Below, piece after piece: positions 14,884 to 16,449 of a DNA stretch of 16,449 nt (position 1 is its first letter; the number at the start of each line of letters is the position of its first letter). This DNA comes from Cyrtobacter comes (GTDB lineage: Bacteria > Pseudomonadota > Alphaproteobacteria > Rickettsiales > Midichloriaceae): the NCBI RefSeq assembly GCF_034470605.1, contig NZ_JARGYT010000024.1, positions 1-16,449 of the forward strand, written 5' to 3'. A program made the position numbers and the translations under genes. The notes under the pieces are model-generated. The model searched no databases. It saw only the letters and a list, made by a program, of their open reading frames with translations, and had not been told where the DNA came from.

Positions 14884-15867
14884 ATGCTCTGCTCAGATTA
14901 TTTACCGTTTTTACTAAAAGTTATAACCATTCTTATCGCTGCTATAATTTTTTTGGTTGTAATGAATATACTCAAAAAGAAAAAAGAGAATAATGGGCTA
15001 ATAATCAAAAATTTAGCAGAGAAGTTTTATAAGATTAAGCTAAAAATGGCTAAAAATGTATTTGAAAAGAAAAAGTTTAAAGAGCTAGCAGACTCTATTA
15101 AATTCAAGATTAAAAATATAGATAAAAATGCACCAAAGACATTTGTACTAAATTTTAATGGAAATATTAAGGCAACTGCCGTTGATTCTCTAAAACGTGA
15201 AATTACTGCCATTCTCTCTGTGGCATCTAAAGATGATAAGGTATTTTTAATTTTAGAATCCCCTGGTGGAACAATAATTGGCTACGGTCTTGCATCCGCA
15301 GAACTTTCTAGAATAAGAAGTGCTGGCATAGAGTTGATTATATCTGTTGATAAAGTGGCAGCAAGTGGTGGATATATGATGGCATGTATTGCTAATAAAA
15401 TTATCGCAGCTCCATCCGCTATAATTGGATCTATAGGTGTTATTGCACAAACTCCAAATTTTAACAGATTTTTAAATGAAAAGGGTGTGGATTTTGAGCA
15501 AATAACATCTGGTAAATATAAGAGAACAGTGACAATGTTTGGCAAAAACACAGACGAAGACAGACAAAAACTCAAATCAGAATTAGATGAGATGCATGAG
15601 GTTTTTAAAGATATGATAAAATTTCATCGCCCTATAGTGGATATAGAAAAGGTTGCTACTGGTGAATATTGGTTAGCAATAAAGGCAAAAGAATTAATGC
15701 TAGTTGATGAATTAATTACGAGCCAAGATTACTTAATGAAATTATATGATAATGGAGAAGTTGTTTACTCAGTACAGCAGAAAGGGAAAAAAACTAATGT
15801 AATAAAAAAATTCTCTAATGTTTGTGATGTATTAATGGAGAGGTTACAGAATTTCAGCATAAATTAG
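14884..15867 (+). CDS. sohB: SohB/SppA-family inner-membrane serine protease
   Basis: A 327-residue membrane-anchored protease of the S49 family that follows E. coli SohB along its length. An N-terminal membrane helix (about 8-30) precedes a lysine-rich linker and the protease core. The core shows VFLILESPGGTIIGYGLAS, then DKVAASGGYMMAC with the nucleophile Ser161, GSIGVIAQTPNFNRFL, and SGKYKRTVTMFG with the probable general-base Lys213. A single protease domain is present, as in SohB and unlike the double-length SppA. S49 proteases degrade signal peptides or damaged membrane proteins. ATG 14884 matches the SohB start; an in-frame TTG at 14848 sits next to the preceding terminator and adds an unusual aromatic leader. 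No catalytic residue is missing. Confidence 0.93.
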   Translation: MLCSDYLPFLLKVITILIAAIIFLVVMNILKKKKENNGLIIKNLAEKFYKIKLKMAKNVFEKKKFKELADSIKFKIKNIDKNAPKTFVLNFNGNIKATAVDSLKREITAILSVASKDDKVFLILESPGGTIIGYGLASAELSRIRSAGIELIISVDKVAASGGYMMACIANKIIAAPSAIIGSIGVIAQTPNFNRFLNEKGVDFEQITSGKYKRTVTMFGKNTDEDRQKLKSELDEMHEVFKDMIKFHRPIVDIEKVATGEYWLAIKAKELMLVDELITSQDYLMKLYDNGEVVYSVQQKGKKTNVIKKFSNVCDVLMERLQNFSIN

Positions 15868-16187
15868 CAATATTGAATAAATATAGATTTTAGAAATTTC
15901 TTGGAGCCTATTTTGAAAGTACTATGAGCATAAGATGAGCATGTCTTCACACTTATGTTCATAAGTCATAACTTACTTTATTTCTTTGCTACCATTTTTT
16001 TTAGCTTATCCACTTTATCATCCTTTCCTACCCCTTCTTTATCAGCACTCTAGCTATATACGCACTATTACCTTTAATTCCTATTTAATCTCGGCGTATC
16101 TTTCACTATAGACTCTTTTTAGCTCTTTTGCAATTGATCTATATGTTTCTATCTCTCATCCTCTTAATCTCATATTATCATTTAAAA
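15868..16187. other. 320-base region after sohB without an intact gene
   Basis: AT-rich. It contains an imperfect 12-bp inverted repeat (15923-15934 with 15952-15963, one mismatch) and, inside its right arm, a 7-bp perfect hairpin (15951-15966). Either could weakly end sohB transcription, but no clean T-run follows. The right part carries a degraded coding remnant on the minus strand, listed separately. Confidence 0.5.
15978..16158 (-). pseudogene. Degraded coding remnant, family unknown
   Basis: On the minus strand a 24-codon stretch (16155-16084) reads EIETYRSIAKELKRVYSERY, followed by A-E-I-K, between two stop codons. After a one-base shift, a second stretch gives GNSAYIARVLIKKG. After another shift, VGKDDKVDKLKKMVAKK ends at a TAA. 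All three have the charged, helical composition of real protein rather than of random AT-rich DNA. I do not recognise the parent family. The reconstruction assumes two frameshifts and a nonsense change, so it is uncertain. Confidence 0.4.
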
Positions 16188-16449
16188 TTACATTGATAAA
16201 ATTGCTAGGTCCATGGCTTGCTCTAAGCTAGTGACATTATGTAGTAATTCTGGTATCTTAACCTTCATATTGCCCAATACTTCTCTATAGGATTTAAATC
16301 AGGAGAATACGGAGGCAGGAATAGCATTTTGCATCTATATTCTTATACTATTTTTTGTGTTGGAGCTGATTTATGAAAGCTAGCGTTATCTAAAATTAAT
16401 ACATGTCCAGGTCCTAAACTTAGGAGCAATTCCTGCTTTAACCAGATAT
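16188..16449 (-). pseudogene. IS630-family (DDE_3) transposase, C-terminal part, broken
   Basis: Read on the minus strand from the right edge, the frame gives GPGHVLILDNASFHKSAP, then an in-frame TAA (16345-16343), then CKMLFLPPYSPDLNPIEKYW. It then needs one extra base near 16269-16270 to continue as M-K-V-K-I-P-E-L-L to a stop at 16190-16188. LDNASFHKS carries the second catalytic aspartate and the SPDLNPIE motif the final glutamate of the DDE triad in IS630/Tc1-mariner-like transposases. The nonsense codon and the frameshift make it inactive. The N-terminal half lies beyond the window, and no terminal inverted repeat could be identified on this side. Confidence 0.88.

Overview
The window is strongly AT-rich bacterial DNA. 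Its genes point to an alphaproteobacterium of the order Rickettsiales, an obligate intracellular group. The evidence is the valyl-tRNA synthetase, which reads like the archaeal-type enzyme of Rickettsia, plus the Ffh, BamE and bacterial SH3 proteins. Scattered biotin genes, an orphan conjugation-type gene and a decayed IS630-type transposase also fit. Biotin genes occur in Ehrlichia/Anaplasma/Neorickettsia and Midichloria relatives but not in typical Rickettsia, so a member outside the genus Rickettsia is more likely. That placement is inference. There are no rRNA or tRNA genes, no CRISPR array and no intact insertion sequence.

Layout from left to right. Bases 1-210 hold an unresolved reading-frame tail and a long perfect hairpin, probably a terminator shared by convergent transcripts. 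Next is a minus-strand pair: bioF (842-1984) followed by an overlapping gene for an unrecognised 215-residue protein (211-858). bioB (2005-2937) runs the other way, with 20 bases between the start codons. valS (3058-5454) and a secreted SH3-domain protein gene (5451-5942) form an ATGA-overlapping pair. Three minus-strand genes follow: alaS (8780-11332), ligA (6870-8807, overlapping alaS) and a small gene (6215-6721) encoding three tandem 39-residue repeats and ending in a clear hairpin terminator.

A 375-base divergent region then leads into a plus-strand series: a TraD/mobilization-like small gene (11708-11974), an EamA-family permease (12034-12882), ffh (12884-14206), a 41-codon conserved-looking gene (14203-14328), the BamE lipoprotein (14334-14801), a terminator, and the SohB/SppA membrane protease (14884-15867). 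The right end (about 15870-16449) is decaying DNA: a broken IS630-family transposase on the minus strand and a further degraded coding remnant beside it.

Most of the window is core machinery: two aminoacyl-tRNA synthetases, DNA ligase, SRP GTPase, outer-membrane assembly and membrane quality control. bioF and bioB supply the first committed and last steps of biotin ring synthesis; the intervening bioA and bioD are not in the window. The parts not explained by housekeeping are the repeat protein, the bioF-coupled unknown protein, the orphan mobilization-type gene and the decayed right edge. I see no clear evidence of a new multi-gene system. The repeat protein is the strongest candidate for something undescribed.
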